Origin: Gloeocapsopsis sp. IPPAS B-1203
GTDB taxonomy: Bacteria; Cyanobacteriota; Cyanobacteriia; Cyanobacteriales; Chroococcidiopsidaceae
Assembly: GCF_002749975.1 (NCBI RefSeq)
Contig: NZ_PEIG01000001.1
Location: 124,001 to 188,000 of the forward strand
DNA: 64,000 nt
Reading direction: 5' to 3'
Shown here: in pieces, positions 45,851 to 55,819 of the stretch
Layout: each line of letters begins with the position of its first letter
Numbering within the stretch: the first letter of the stretch is position 1
Notes under the pieces: model-generated
The model's input: only the letters and a program-made list of their open reading frames with translations
What the model was told of the DNA's origin: nothing
The model's database searches: none
Translations under genes and position numbers: made by a program

Positions 45851-46600
45851 TTACACTCTCACGATTAAAAGTGGTGCTCCTTCGTGTCTTTGAGGAGCGT
45901 TTGCGTCTTCTACAGTGATAGCAACTGCTGTGACCAAGCCTTGATTACGATAGACCTGAGGAACCTCAATATTTTCTGAAGCATTGCCGTTAGCATCCAC
46001 TGCAAATACTGCCGTCAATACTGCGTCTTTGTCATCAGTTGTAAAGGGAGCACCTTGGGGTAAAACTGTCCATAAGGCGTAAACTTTGCCAGGCGGTAAT
46101 GTAGGCAAGTTTTGAGCATTTAGCTCAGCTTCTAGAGTACTGGGATTGACTGTCAGCGTAGCTGATGCAGAGAGATTTGTATCCTGGGGCTGAAGTACAA
46201 AAGTTAAGGGTTCAGACGGTTGCACTTCAGTTTGTACAGCGTGCAGAGATTGCCATAGACGATAATTACTAATACCTAAAGCAGCAATTAACACTGCTGC
46301 AGCAACTCCCATTGCTTGAATCCAAGAAAACGAACGCTGTGGACGTGCGATGCTTAAGGGTTTATCTTGTTGCTGCTTATTCGCCTCCAAGATGGCTGCA
46401 CGTAGATGACTTGGAGGTGCTACTTCAGGAGGAGCATATGATATTTCTAATGCTTTTTGCATCTGGGCAACTTCTTGAGCGATCGCAGGGTCATTTGCCA
46501 AAAGTTGCTCAAACTCTTCTATTTCCTCTGGACTCAAATCGCCAAGGACATACCCAGCAATTAGTAACTGTAACTGTTCTGACGGCATCGACCAAACCAT
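45851..46600 (-). CDS. Anti-sigma factor, RskA-type
   Basis: 249 aa with a cytoplasmic N-terminal zinc-less anti-sigma region (LLIAGYVLGDLSPEEIEEFE), one membrane helix about 100-118 (VAAAVLIAALGISNYRLW) and a periplasmic RskA/anti-sigma-K domain (LPPGKVYALWTVLPQGAPFT). It holds the cognate ECF sigma at the membrane. Encoded directly after the sigma gene; stop-to-start spacing is 8 bp. An internal ATG at 46588 is an alternative start. Confidence 0.85.
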   Translation of the reverse strand: MVWSMPSEQLQLLIAGYVLGDLSPEEIEEFEQLLANDPAIAQEVAQMQKALEISYAPPEVAPPSHLRAAILEANKQQQDKPLSIARPQRSFSWIQAMGVAAAVLIAALGISNYRLWQSLHAVQTEVQPSEPLTFVLQPQDTNLSASATLTVNPSTLEAELNAQNLPTLPPGKVYALWTVLPQGAPFTTDDKDAVLTAVFAVDANGNASENIEVPQVYRNQGLVTAVAITVEDANAPQRHEGAPLLIVRV

Positions 46601-46608
46601 AGTTGGGG

Positions 46609-47190
46609 CTATCTAATGTAATCCGTGAGAGTTTGACGCAGTTTGAGAAGACCCCGCCGCGCTCTAGCTTTCACAGTACCTAGAGGAATTTCTAGTCGCT
46701 TGGCAATTTCTGACTGGCTAAGACCATCATAGTAAGCCATGTGCAGAATTTGCTGTTGACTGTCTGATAACTGGGAGAGTGCTGCTTGTACCTCCTGAGA
46801 TTGTTCGCTACGAAAAACTTGTTCAAAAAGAGAATCAGTAACATGCTGTGCTTCGCTGTCTCTCCACTGTCCAAAAAACTCGCGGGCTTTACTACGCGAT
46901 CGCACTCGATCAATGGCTCGCGAGCGTGTCAAAATTGCCAAGAATGTTCTTAATGATCCTCGACTTGGATCGTAAGAAGACGATTGAGCAAGCTTGAGAA
47001 AAACATCCTGAGTCAGATCTTCTGCTTCTTGTGGATGACCAAGGATTTTGAGTGCTATTCCATAAACTAATCCAGCATGGCGATCGTAAAGAATGCCTAA
47101 AGCAACATCCTGACCAGCTTGTAGTGCGCGATATAGTTCTACATCTGTTTGGATTAATTTTTCAGTGTTGCCAGGTTGCTCAGAAGGCAT
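46609..47190 (-). CDS. ECF-type sigma factor
   Basis: Group-4 sigma factor of 193 aa with regions 2 (LVYGIALKILGHPQEAEDLT, QDVFLKLA) and 4 (LSQSEIAKRLEIPLGTVKAR, AR..GLLKLR). No region 3. Partnered with the RskA-type anti-sigma gene. The target promoter is unknown. Confidence 0.9.
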   Translation of the reverse strand: MPSEQPGNTEKLIQTDVELYRALQAGQDVALGILYDRHAGLVYGIALKILGHPQEAEDLTQDVFLKLAQSSSYDPSRGSLRTFLAILTRSRAIDRVRSRSKAREFFGQWRDSEAQHVTDSLFEQVFRSEQSQEVQAALSQLSDSQQQILHMAYYDGLSQSEIAKRLEIPLGTVKARARRGLLKLRQTLTDYIR

Positions 47191-47288
47191 TGTACCTACT
47201 AAGAAAGTGTACTGTATGAGGTGATTGTACGATTAATCTCATCTAAATCGAATTGAAGTGGAAAGACTTATACCATAAATATATTCAC

Positions 47289-47648
47289 CTACAGCTTGAT
47301 TGATGGATGAGATGTTTCTGGTTGAAGTGTGTAGTTTGTAAGTCGCCAATCATGAGTTGTCGCTAGTGAAGTGCCAAGTGAACCATCAGCTTGTTTGTCA
47401 AGCTTCATCCAAAGCGTACCATGCTCGCCACAAACAAATTCTTCAATCCAAGAGTTACCATCCACACATACCTCTTTAGCAGCTACCAATAACGCTCCTT
47501 GGTGAGATATTTTTACGCATCTTTGGTTTTCTAATACTCCTGTATGAGATAAAAAGTACTTGAGGCTGCCTACGCGCCATAATCGGCGATCGCATTTAGG
47601 ACAATAAAACCGCTGTACATTTTTCTGCTTACTACGTTTACTAGGCAT
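47289..47648 (-). CDS. Zinc-ribbon-like hypothetical protein
   Basis: 119 aa. The start carries a CxxC pair in FYCPKCDRRLWRVGS and later C43, C61 and C73. Probably a small zinc-binding protein. A family known to me only from cyanobacteria, without function. Confidence 0.62.
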   Translation of the reverse strand: MPSKRSKQKNVQRFYCPKCDRRLWRVGSLKYFLSHTGVLENQRCVKISHQGALLVAAKEVCVDGNSWIEEFVCGEHGTLWMKLDKQADGSLGTSLATTHDWRLTNYTLQPETSHPSIKL

Positions 47649-48410
47649 TAGAAACCTCTTATCTAGAATAGTGCTTTCAACAACCTAGTTTTTACACTGC
47701 GTAGTTAATCATTAATTGCGTTCTTGCCTGACTTCATGAGGAACTTCTCAGCATGAGGAAGTCTTGTTTAGACAATTACATTTATGTTGATTAGTCAATC
47801 AAATGTTAGATTTGGACTAGCTATCTTTCCTATCCATGACTAACTCAAATTCCTCAAACAAGCTTTCTGATCATAAACTCATGTTTTTTCACCAATAGAA
47901 GCCTTATCTCTCACAGCAAGCCAAAATTGATTACTAAACACTGAGGCAGCGCTAACATCAGGTTCAATTAATGAGCTATATTTTGCTGTGCAAAGCTAGA
48001 TTGATAATCAAGCTAAAAGCCCTATAAAAGAGTCTCAACACTTTATTCTGTTTGTGTGGTAATTAGTAAACTAGCAAGATATCAAGATAGTATTACTCCC
48101 CCTTAAACACAATAAGCTTATATCAGAAAACTCTTTCCTATAAGGCTTTTAGCTCAACTCTTGTATTATTTCAATAAACTGTTGTTGCACTAGTGCACCT
48201 CTTAAAATGCATTACAAATAGATTGCATCACCTAGCAATATTTGCAACTCACTTTTACTGTTTTAAACGATGCATCTGAAGTCTCAAATTACAATTTCTT
48301 TTCACTTTCATCATCAAGAGATGAACTACTATATTCATCCTTAAAAAAGTTGGAATTTGATTGCGCAGCTTCTGAGTACTTTTTTAGTGACAACTTCAGT
48401 TTAAAATTGG
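47649..48410. other. Gene-free region
   Basis: About 760 bp without a supported gene. A 62-codon frame at 48242-48430 has no motif and is rejected. AT-rich. Confidence 0.5.
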
Positions 48411-49208
48411 CTATCTACCTCTGGAAGTGATGGTAGCAGCAATACCAATTAAATTACCTTTACGGAAGTTACCCATAAAAGTAGCTCTTCCTGTTGATAA
48501 ATCTACGGTATACAAAGATCTCCCAGCAGCAATAAATCCGACATTCTCTCCATTACGAGTAGTCACAATATCAAATCCGGCAATTGGTGGTAGGTTAAAA
48601 CCTAGCGATCCTACTGTCGCTAAAACACCATCGTTGGGTGGACTCTGAATAACTAAAGAATCAGAATCATAATCTAAATTATAAAGTGTGGTACTGCTAA
48701 CTCCTGGTCTAGAGTTAGTATATGCAGAAGCAGTTACTCCTATTGCTTGAGGGGGATTGTAATTAAGAGGTTGATCGACGACGACTTCTCCAGTATCAAC
48801 GTTGATTCTAAAATTCTCACCATTGTTTGCCACCAATCTCAATCTGTCAGCAACTGGATTGAAATCAACGCCGGATTGAAAGCCGCCACTAAAGCTTACG
48901 GATAAAGTGCTTACCAACCTAGCAACACCAGTGTCACTATTAATTGTGTATATCTTATCAGTGTCTGTAATTGCGTAAAGTTTACCATTCGCAGGACGGA
49001 TGTCTATTCCTAAAACGTTTCCGTCAACTCCTTGAATTTTGGTCTGGTTAGAACGGCGAGAATTGTATTCATACGTAACTAATGTATTATCGGTCTTTAG
49101 CCCAATGATTTTGTACGCTGGTCTACTCAGCGCTGGGGCAAAAGTAAAAACCTGAAAACCTGCGGCTAAAAGTACTACTACTGCAGCTTTACCCAATCGA
49201 TTAATCAT
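48411..49208 (-). CDS. DUF4394 secreted protein
   Basis: 265 aa from ATG 49208, preceded by GGAGGGG 4 bp upstream; an upstream frame to 49289 lacks a ribosome binding site. Signal peptide about 1-27 (VVVLLAAGFQVFTFAPALS). The mature part shows beta-propeller-like repeats typical of DUF4394: GLKTDNTLVTYEYNSRRSNQ, LGIDIRPANGKLYAITDTDK, GVDFNPVADRLRLVANNGEN. Extracytoplasmic; role unknown. Confidence 0.85.
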   Translation of the reverse strand: MINRLGKAAVVVLLAAGFQVFTFAPALSRPAYKIIGLKTDNTLVTYEYNSRRSNQTKIQGVDGNVLGIDIRPANGKLYAITDTDKIYTINSDTGVARLVSTLSVSFSGGFQSGVDFNPVADRLRLVANNGENFRINVDTGEVVVDQPLNYNPPQAIGVTASAYTNSRPGVSSTTLYNLDYDSDSLVIQSPPNDGVLATVGSLGFNLPPIAGFDIVTTRNGENVGFIAAGRSLYTVDLSTGRATFMGNFRKGNLIGIAATITSRGR

Positions 49209-49378
49209 TACCCCTCCATCAACTTCTCTTTGTCGTAGTGAATTGGTTTGAACGACTCTAGTACGTCGCCAACAACGAATTGGATGCACTCACCTCAAAA
49301 AAATTTCTACATTTTTCTTGAAGTCTTCACTAGAGACAAGCTAAGCGATAGATTCTACAAGGGTTCTATAGAAATGAT

Positions 49379-50509
49379 CTATGTTCTGATTGTTTGCCAC
49401 AGAGCATCATATTGTTGCTGTACGCTAGCAGTAAGTGGTAGCAAAAACTCACTGCGTTGCAATTGAGCATTAGTAAGTCGGATTTGCTCTCGATGCGTTC
49501 CTGATAATTCTGTGGTGATGGGTGAAGTTCCATGACTACGTAACGAAATTTGCTGTGCAATTTGGGGCTGCCAACAAAAATCGATCCATTGTGAAGCTAA
49601 AGTTGGTAAAACTGTACTGACGGGATTTACCCACAAATCTGCCCAAAGTGCTGTTCCAGATTGAGGAACAACTGCTGCAATTTCGCGATACCGCTGCATT
49701 ACCGGTAAGACATCAGTTGACCAACCAACTGCTACCCAAGTATCACCGATAATTAACGGCTCAATATATCGATTAGAACTGTATAGTCGCACTTGTTGAT
49801 GTAAAGCTTGCAGTTGCTGTTCTAAGTTTGGGATTTCATCAAGGTTTTGCGCATTATAAGATTGACCTAATCTTTTCAGTGTTAAACCAATAATTTCCCG
49901 CGACTGATCGATGACAGAAATTCGCGATCGCAGTTCAGGACGCCATAAATCATTCCAATCGGTCGGTGTCCAACCCAAAGACTGAAATTTATCTCTGTTA
50001 TAGAGTATAACTGTACTACCCCAACGATAAGGCGCTGCCCAGATTTGTCCTTGGGCATCAAGTACACCTTGCTGATTGCGTCTGACTAATTCTTGCCAGC
50101 GAAGCGGTAAAGCATTCCAATTTTGTAGTTGAGTAATATCTAAAGGTTGAATTAGTTGCTGTTCAATGGCTGCTGTTAGCCAATAGTCTCCCAAAGTAAT
50201 TAAGGCAGCAGGATTTGGCGACTGAGATTGCTGAGTCACAAAGGGAAGCGATCGCGACTGCGGTGTCTGATTGGCTTGCTCGTGCCAAGCTTGTAATTGG
50301 TCAAATATTTCTTGTAATTGAGCAATAGGTGTAAACTTTACTTGTGGATTTTGCTGTATCTGTTGATGAAAGCGATCAACAATAAGAGGTGGTATTGAAC
50401 CACGCAAAAATTGCACTTGCAGAGTTTCACTTGCCCGTGCATTACACCCTGATAACAGTTGTGATAGTGCTAAAGTCCCTGTCCCGAATAAAAAAGTCCG
50501 TCGATCCAT
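49379..50509 (-). CDS. Extracellular solute-binding lipoprotein (PotD-like)
   Basis: 376 aa. An N-terminal signal with lipobox (LSQLLSGC, Cys22) marks a lipoprotein. The fold is that of the periplasmic binding proteins for polyamines/iron: WAAPYRWGSTVILYNRDKFQ, LRSRISVIDQSREIIGLTLK and EPLIIGDTWVAVGWSTDVLP. No permease or ATPase genes are adjacent, so its transporter is elsewhere or absent. It lies 10 bp downstream of the CpcS-like gene on the same strand. Confidence 0.82.
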   Translation of the reverse strand: MDRRTFLFGTGTLALSQLLSGCNARASETLQVQFLRGSIPPLIVDRFHQQIQQNPQVKFTPIAQLQEIFDQLQAWHEQANQTPQSRSLPFVTQQSQSPNPAALITLGDYWLTAAIEQQLIQPLDITQLQNWNALPLRWQELVRRNQQGVLDAQGQIWAAPYRWGSTVILYNRDKFQSLGWTPTDWNDLWRPELRSRISVIDQSREIIGLTLKRLGQSYNAQNLDEIPNLEQQLQALHQQVRLYSSNRYIEPLIIGDTWVAVGWSTDVLPVMQRYREIAAVVPQSGTALWADLWVNPVSTVLPTLASQWIDFCWQPQIAQQISLRSHGTSPITTELSGTHREQIRLTNAQLQRSEFLLPLTASVQQQYDALWQTIRT

Positions 50510-50519
50510 AATTGAATTG

Positions 50520-51161
50520 TTACACGCTGCGCTGCTCTACACCAAAGCCTACCAAATCAATTATGGTGGGTATTTCATCAACATTGTCGGGTCGCTGATA
50601 AGTCACAATTGTACGCAACCGCAAGTTTGGTGCTACCATGCGCATTTGATCTACTGCGACTGAGCGTCGGTAATAAGTTGTCATCTCTAAGGTTTGACGT
50701 GTAGGTTGATATGTAAATCGCCCTACTGCTGTTCCTGCTTCAGAATAACCTTCATCTCGCAAATAAAATCCTTGAATCACCTCTGTTTGCGGTTCTGTGA
50801 CAACTTGTGCAGCTACAGGAGGCGGTAGCTTAATTGCTGTACTTTCAGCTGAAATGTATGCATCTGGAACAAATAAAGCTTGCAAGCTCATTGATACAGT
50901 TTCACCAGTTTCTGAGCGAGTATCGAATGAAATCGCAAATCCTGGTAAATCTTCTTGTTGGATTGTTGTTAACTGTACTTCTACTTTTATTCCTGCTTGA
51001 GCTGACAGTGCTAGAATTTGTTGCTTATCTGTTGCCGTAATTGGTTCTACTTGATACTCAGTATACGACCGTTCTATACTGCCTTGCGGCATTGAATGAT
51101 AAGTACGTTCTATAGTCCATTTTCCGCTACAAATAGTAAAAAAATCTGAGAAACTAAGCAT
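50520..51161 (-). CDS. Phycobiliprotein lyase, CpcS/CpeS family
   Basis: 213 aa. The start FSDFFTICSGKWTIERTYHS and ERSYTEYQVEPITATDKQQI match the lipocalin-like CpcS/CpeS bilin lyases that attach chromophores to phycobiliproteins. The C-terminal part (QGFYLRDEGYSEAGTAVGRF) continues the barrel. Which bilin and protein it serves cannot be told. Upstream of a PotD-like lipoprotein gene by 10 bp. Confidence 0.8.
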   Translation of the reverse strand: MLSFSDFFTICSGKWTIERTYHSMPQGSIERSYTEYQVEPITATDKQQILALSAQAGIKVEVQLTTIQQEDLPGFAISFDTRSETGETVSMSLQALFVPDAYISAESTAIKLPPPVAAQVVTEPQTEVIQGFYLRDEGYSEAGTAVGRFTYQPTRQTLEMTTYYRRSVAVDQMRMVAPNLRLRTIVTYQRPDNVDEIPTIIDLVGFGVEQRSV

Positions 51162-51598
51162 TATTTGCTAAATAGATCGCTGCTTATCTATTTTCTCTCA
51201 ATCGCCTAGAGAAGAAGGATTTACTTTTATAAATTGTGCTGTCTTTGTTGATATTCTAATAGAGTGAGTATTATTACTAATTAGGCTGAGTCTTTCAGGC
51301 GATCGCTTCTTAAAATTTTACTTACTTCAGAGTAAATGTTTATATTGCATAAATCCATAAAAATCAGCATTTATCAGGATTTTATTGACAGAATTCGCTG
51401 AGAAGTTAACCGATCTACATCAATCAAGAAGTTACTGCTTTATGCTGATATTTATTTCTATTGAGAATCGCAGATTAATGTATCGCTTCAAAATCAACAT
51501 TATCAAAAGTTAAATGTTTCATAAGTAGCGTTAACTTTGCTATTTTGTTGCCTAGCATAGAGAGATATATTCCTTCGGGCAATGAGGCAGTTAATTTT
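51162..51598. other. Intergenic region
   Basis: No gene seen. Divergent promoters for the lyase and the coiled-coil gene are expected. Confidence 0.4.
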
Positions 51599-51970
51599 AT
51601 GGAACCGTTACAAAAACAAGTCGTTACCTTAAGCCACAAAGTCGATACGTTATATCAAGCAATTGAAGCACTCAACGGTAGAGTTTCTGAAGCATTGTCA
51701 GAGTGTCGCTTAGCCCCTACACAAGAAACACAGCATTCTCTACACAACATAGAGGTACGTTACCCAAGTCAGGGATATAAAGCTTCAAAATCAACAATGG
51801 GACATAAAGACGTACTAGAAGACAGTAACAGTCTCGACAATCAGCGTCAAAGTGGTGAGAAGGAACTTGCACCAGAAATTCAAATTCAGCGCCTGACAGC
51901 ACAGCTGACAGCTGCATACAATCGAATTGCAGCTTTGGAAGAGCAACTACTAGCACAAAGAATCCATTAA
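51599..51970 (+). CDS. Coiled-coil hypothetical protein
   Basis: 123 aa from ATG 51599; a TTG start at 51545 would add 18 residues. Heptad-rich N-terminus (EPLQKQVVTLSHKVDTLYQA) and C-terminus (RLTAQLTAAYNRIAALEEQL) flank a hydrophilic Ser/Asp-rich middle. No domain identified. Convergent with cobT. Confidence 0.55.
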   Translation: MEPLQKQVVTLSHKVDTLYQAIEALNGRVSEALSECRLAPTQETQHSLHNIEVRYPSQGYKASKSTMGHKDVLEDSNSLDNQRQSGEKELAPEIQIQRLTAQLTAAYNRIAALEEQLLAQRIH

Positions 51971-51992
51971 AACCAGCGCTAATTGCTAACAG

Positions 51993-53114
51993 CTAACAGC
52001 TAAGAGCTTTTGAGTAACGGTCTAGTAAAGCTTCGATTATCCGTAAAAGTTGAATTTGGTTCCAATCTTGAGTTAAGCAAGCAGCAATGCAGCAACCGCC
52101 AGCTGCGACACCCTCCTTGACATAACCCTGTTCATAAACCTGTAGTTGAGGATAGCGAGAATTTTTAAAACTTAGTTCTGTAGCAAGCAAAGGGACCCTA
52201 CCAATAAGTTGTGCTAACTCAACGGTATTCCCAGTAGGATCTTCTGCAACCCAACGAGTAGTTCCGACAACGACTTCTTCAGGTTGCCACGAGATCTTAA
52301 ACGTTTCGGCTAATGCTGGCATCAAGGCGTACACAGCCAGCATTTGTGTACCACCAGCAAGAAGCACACCTTTAGAACGACTCAATGCGATCGCCATTCC
52401 AGCTACCGCAATTTGCATCGGATCGCCCACTGCGGCGATTAGTGCTAGAGGATCTTGCAGTGATATTTCGTCTGTGAGTTGGGCACGTTGTAATCCTAAT
52501 TGAACCAGTGCCCACTTTTGTTCGTGATTGCAAACGGGGTGACTGCTATTCACTTTTCCAGCGGCGTCAATACCCAATCCTGTCAAAACTGCAAGTGCTG
52601 TTGTTGTGCCGCCGACAACGCACTCGCCCAAAATAATATAATCCTGCGAGTGACGTGCTAGTTGCTCGCCCCAGAAGATACCTTGCTCCCATAAATGTTT
52701 AACTGTTGCTAGTTCCAATGCACAGCCTTGACTTAAGCATTTGGCGACAGTACCGCCCAAATCGATTGTCGGTACGCTAGGGAGGTGAGGTAATCCAGCA
52801 TTAAAAAGATAAATCGGTAACGCAAGTGCTTCTGCAACAGCACGCGAAATAAAGACGGGAGAAGCACCTGCTTGTAGCGGTGGTAAAGGATATTGCGGCT
52901 GAGGCTGCGGACCATTAAACAGAAATTCTGCATCTGCGATCGCGGTATATTCTCGTGCTTGTGGAGTACTACCAGCAGCAGAAATTCCAGGAATTAATCC
53001 TGTTTCGGTAAAACCCAAAACACAAGCTAATACAGGAGAACAACCACGATACCGCCGCAGCCACTCTTTACCTTGTTCTTCTTGGGTGTAAACACGAATC
53101 ATTTTATTAAACAA
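51993..53114 (-). CDS. cobT: Nicotinate-mononucleotide-dependent phosphoribosyltransferase CobT (TIGR00303)
   Basis: 373-aa enzyme of the CobT-like TIGR00303 family that forms alpha-ribazole phosphate for the lower ligand of corrinoids. GLIPGISAAGSTPQAREYTA, ILGECVVGGTTTALAVLTGL and LLAGGTQMLAVYAL are conserved nucleotide-binding stretches. Cyanobacteria make pseudocobalamin, so the natural base may be adenine. Confidence 0.85.
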   Translation of the reverse strand: MFNKMIRVYTQEEQGKEWLRRYRGCSPVLACVLGFTETGLIPGISAAGSTPQAREYTAIADAEFLFNGPQPQPQYPLPPLQAGASPVFISRAVAEALALPIYLFNAGLPHLPSVPTIDLGGTVAKCLSQGCALELATVKHLWEQGIFWGEQLARHSQDYIILGECVVGGTTTALAVLTGLGIDAAGKVNSSHPVCNHEQKWALVQLGLQRAQLTDEISLQDPLALIAAVGDPMQIAVAGMAIALSRSKGVLLAGGTQMLAVYALMPALAETFKISWQPEEVVVGTTRWVAEDPTGNTVELAQLIGRVPLLATELSFKNSRYPQLQVYEQGYVKEGVAAGGCCIAACLTQDWNQIQLLRIIEALLDRYSKALSC

Positions 53115-53175
53115 ACAAAGTTCTCTCTAGCCACTAGCCACTAATTACTAGTCACTCACTCCTCTCCTCTATTCC

Positions 53176-53877
53176 TTACTCATAATCCATCAAAACCTGC
53201 ACCCATTGTGGAGGGCGTGGGATAGAATTACCCAAACGATCGAGAAGGAACCAGGCTGCTAGGTGAACGACAAATAAGTAAACGATATTTTGAACAAACA
53301 CGAGAGCGATCGCGCCTGCTTCAATCAACAAAACACTCGGTTGAACTAGTATTCCTAATCGCAAAAATGCCCATTCTGCAAATCTTGTCACTTGGGTAAT
53401 TGTATATACCCAAAGATCTTCACCTGATAAAACCGATAATATCCAGAATCGAAAGAAGAACCCAATTGTTCCCAACAACGCACCTAGGACGATTGAAACG
53501 ATCCAAGGAGCGCGACGATGCCATGCCGCACCAAGCAATACCCCCATCAAAGCAAACGGCATAATGTACAAAATACCGCGAGTTGGTCCTAAAAGTACCG
53601 ATAGCAGCAATCCTGAAACTCCAGTTGCCATCCATGCCGCCCTAGCTCCCCATCGCAGGTAAACTAGTGCAATAGGTACAGGGAAGAAGATTCGTAAAAG
53701 TGGTCCTAGCGATATGTAGTAATTGATAAACCAAATTAAGCTTGCGGCACTAGCGAGAAATGCAGTTTCTACCATTTTTAAAGGAGCAGAATTGCTTCGG
53801 GCTGCTAATGGTTGACTCACAGATACTTCTGTATGTGGTAAAGCATTTTTCTCGTTGCGACTGACAGAATCACTCAT
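53176..53877 (-). CDS. DUF2232 membrane protein
   Basis: 233 aa with about six hydrophobic spans after a soluble N-terminus of 35 residues. FLASAASLIWFINYYISLGP and FFPVPIALVYLRWGARAAWM fit cyanobacterial DUF2232 proteins. ECF-transporter S-component-like topology is possible; unproven. Sixty-two bp upstream of cobT on the same strand, so corrinoid-related function is conceivable but not shown. Confidence 0.8.
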   Translation of the reverse strand: MSDSVSRNEKNALPHTEVSVSQPLAARSNSAPLKMVETAFLASAASLIWFINYYISLGPLLRIFFPVPIALVYLRWGARAAWMATGVSGLLLSVLLGPTRGILYIMPFALMGVLLGAAWHRRAPWIVSIVLGALLGTIGFFFRFWILSVLSGEDLWVYTITQVTRFAEWAFLRLGILVQPSVLLIEAGAIALVFVQNIVYLFVVHLAAWFLLDRLGNSIPRPPQWVQVLMDYE

Positions 53878-53980
53878 GTAATTTCTTATAAAAAGATAAC
53901 CATAACTTTATTCAAAAGGAATTGGGGATTAGAGATTAAGGATCAAGCTTATCTGACCTCTAAGCCGTAGCCTCTGATCC

Positions 53981-54679
53981 CTACATTATCAATCGTTCTA
54001 GTGCTTTTAGACTCGGAATAGAGAGTATTTGTTGTTGACGCAGGATTAACCCTTTTTTTTCTAATTTTGTGAGTACTCTTGTCACTGTTTCTCGTGCCAA
54101 GCCACTCAAACTACTTAATTCTCGATGCGGTAAGTTAGGAATTTGGATTCCTGTTTCATCTTGTATTCCTTGTCCTTCTGCCAAGAATAATAGAGTATCG
54201 GCGACGCGTGAAACACTGTCAGACTCCCGCAGTCGTAAGCGGCGATTAACTTGCCGCAAGCGTCGTGCCATCAGTTGTGATAATCGAATTCCTGCCAAAG
54301 GTTCGGTTTGAATTAAAGCAACAAAATCGTGTGCGGGCATACTGCCAATAATAGTAGGAGTCAGTGTAATTGCATCTGTTGAGCGGGGGGCTTCATCCAA
54401 AGCAGCCATTTCACCAAAGATCTCTGCTTTACCTAAGATGTTAAGCGTGACTTCCTTGCCATCGAGATTGTAAGTCCGGATTTTTACCCAACCATCGAGA
54501 ATAAAATAAACTGAATTGCCCCAGTCATTTTCTAGTAAAATAACTTGATTTGCTGGATGTGTCCGCGTAACAAGATGAGCAGTCGCTTTCTCCACAGCTG
54601 TTGTAGGCATTCCTCGAAAAAAAGGTGCCGAGTAGATTGATGGATTGACAGGTTTGTGGGAGGTGTATTGGTCATCCAT
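53981..54679 (-). CDS. Crp/Fnr-family transcription regulator
   Basis: 232 aa. Cyclic-nucleotide-binding-like domain (about 20-140; VILLENDWGNSVYFILDGWV, GEMAALDEAPRSTDAITLTP) followed by a Crp-type winged helix with recognition part ELSSLSGLARETVTRVLTKL. The cNMP pocket is partial, so the ligand is uncertain. Together with DUF2232 and cobT it lies in a minus-strand series. Confidence 0.86.
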   Translation of the reverse strand: MDDQYTSHKPVNPSIYSAPFFRGMPTTAVEKATAHLVTRTHPANQVILLENDWGNSVYFILDGWVKIRTYNLDGKEVTLNILGKAEIFGEMAALDEAPRSTDAITLTPTIIGSMPAHDFVALIQTEPLAGIRLSQLMARRLRQVNRRLRLRESDSVSRVADTLLFLAEGQGIQDETGIQIPNLPHRELSSLSGLARETVTRVLTKLEKKGLILRQQQILSIPSLKALERLIM

Positions 54680-54736
54680 AAATTGATTTTGCGAGCGGCT
54701 TGCTGTGGATTTGCATTTGAATAATAAAGCTGGGAA

Positions 54737-55413
54737 TTAAAGTTTAATCTGAGTCACAGCGATGCGTCCTGAGAAACAAACATCAACGTCGCTTCCAGGA
54801 GTGCGATCGCGCATAGCATATTCTCCTACATAAAATAAATTTTCTCCCTCAACACGATATTTTAATGGTAGTGGTTGCTTGCATGGTTCACAAAATACGA
54901 CCTCTGGATCGGGTGCTCCTGGCTCTAAGTGAGGCAAATTCACATTCCAAAAAGTTCCTGATACCCAAGGGCGCTGTAGCAAATCTGCTAAAACATGAGC
55001 TGTCCAACGGGCTGCAACATCCCATTCAACATTTTTTTTACCTTTACGATAATGAGAAATCGCAATACCTGGAACTTGATGAAACGCTGCTTCCCTAACT
55101 GCAGCGACTGTTCCAGAGATGTAAGTGTCTGCCCCCATATTTCCTCCAGCATTAATTCCTGACAAGACAGCCTTGACATCGCAAAATAAATGTGATACGG
55201 CAACACGTACGCAGTCTGCTGGATTCCGGCGATCGCATATTCGGTTTGAGATCTTTGCTCGATATGAATTGGTTGAGTTGTCGTAACTTGATGACCACAA
55301 CCAGAAAGATGCGCTTTGGGAGCAACTAAAACTCCTTGACCATTCACTGCTTTAAGTAACGCTCGAATTCCAGGGGCATCAATCCCGTCATCATTTGTGA
55401 GGACTAAAGTCAT
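54737..55413 (-). pseudogene. surE: SurE 5'/3'-nucleotidase, interrupted by a frameshift
   Basis: Two frames (54988-55413 and 54737-55300) together give a normal SurE of about 225 aa. Start LVLTNDDGIDAPGIRALLKA carries the metal-binding DD and the first frame ends after YAIAG. A one-base deletion near 55225 shifts the reading. The rest reads PADCVRVAVSHLFCDVKAVL and SGINAGGNMGADTYISGTVA, with catalytic Asn. Acid phosphatase/nucleotidase role as in the family. It could be a sequence error. Confidence 0.8.
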
Positions 55414-55819
55414 TTGGTAGGGCTATACAAGAGAGGTTATTGTTTTTTAAAGGTTGAAAATTTAATATTAACGTTTTGTTGACTTGTTACATTTGCAGTT
55501 TTTCAATAATTTTTGACTGAGTTTTTTACTAATTTGTTAGAAATCTCAGAAATTAAATTCATGGAGCAGTTAGTGAGTTTTTAACCTCTGACTTCTGACC
55601 TCTGAACCGAAGGTCTGCGAAGCGCGTCCCCTAACGCCTTCTGTTGCGGTAGTATTTTGAGATGAAAGCAATTGGTAGTTGGTGAATAGCTTAAACAAAA
55701 CATGTGAACTCGTAAATGGATAACTTACTGCGTTTAAATTTAGTGTATGTCGGTTTTCTCACAAGCTAAAGGCTAACAGCTAATTGCTTTTTTATTCGTC
55801 GTCTATCGGGTTTGTTCCG
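55414..55819. other. Intergenic region with short dispersed repeat
   Basis: No gene. It includes CCGAAGGTCTGCGAAGCGCG (from 55607) followed by TCCCCTAACGCC, a common dispersed repeat in cyanobacteria. Confidence 0.5.

Noticed and set aside
48242-48430. 62-codon frame before the DUF4394 gene
   Set aside because: Unusual composition without motif or ribosome binding site. Probably chance.
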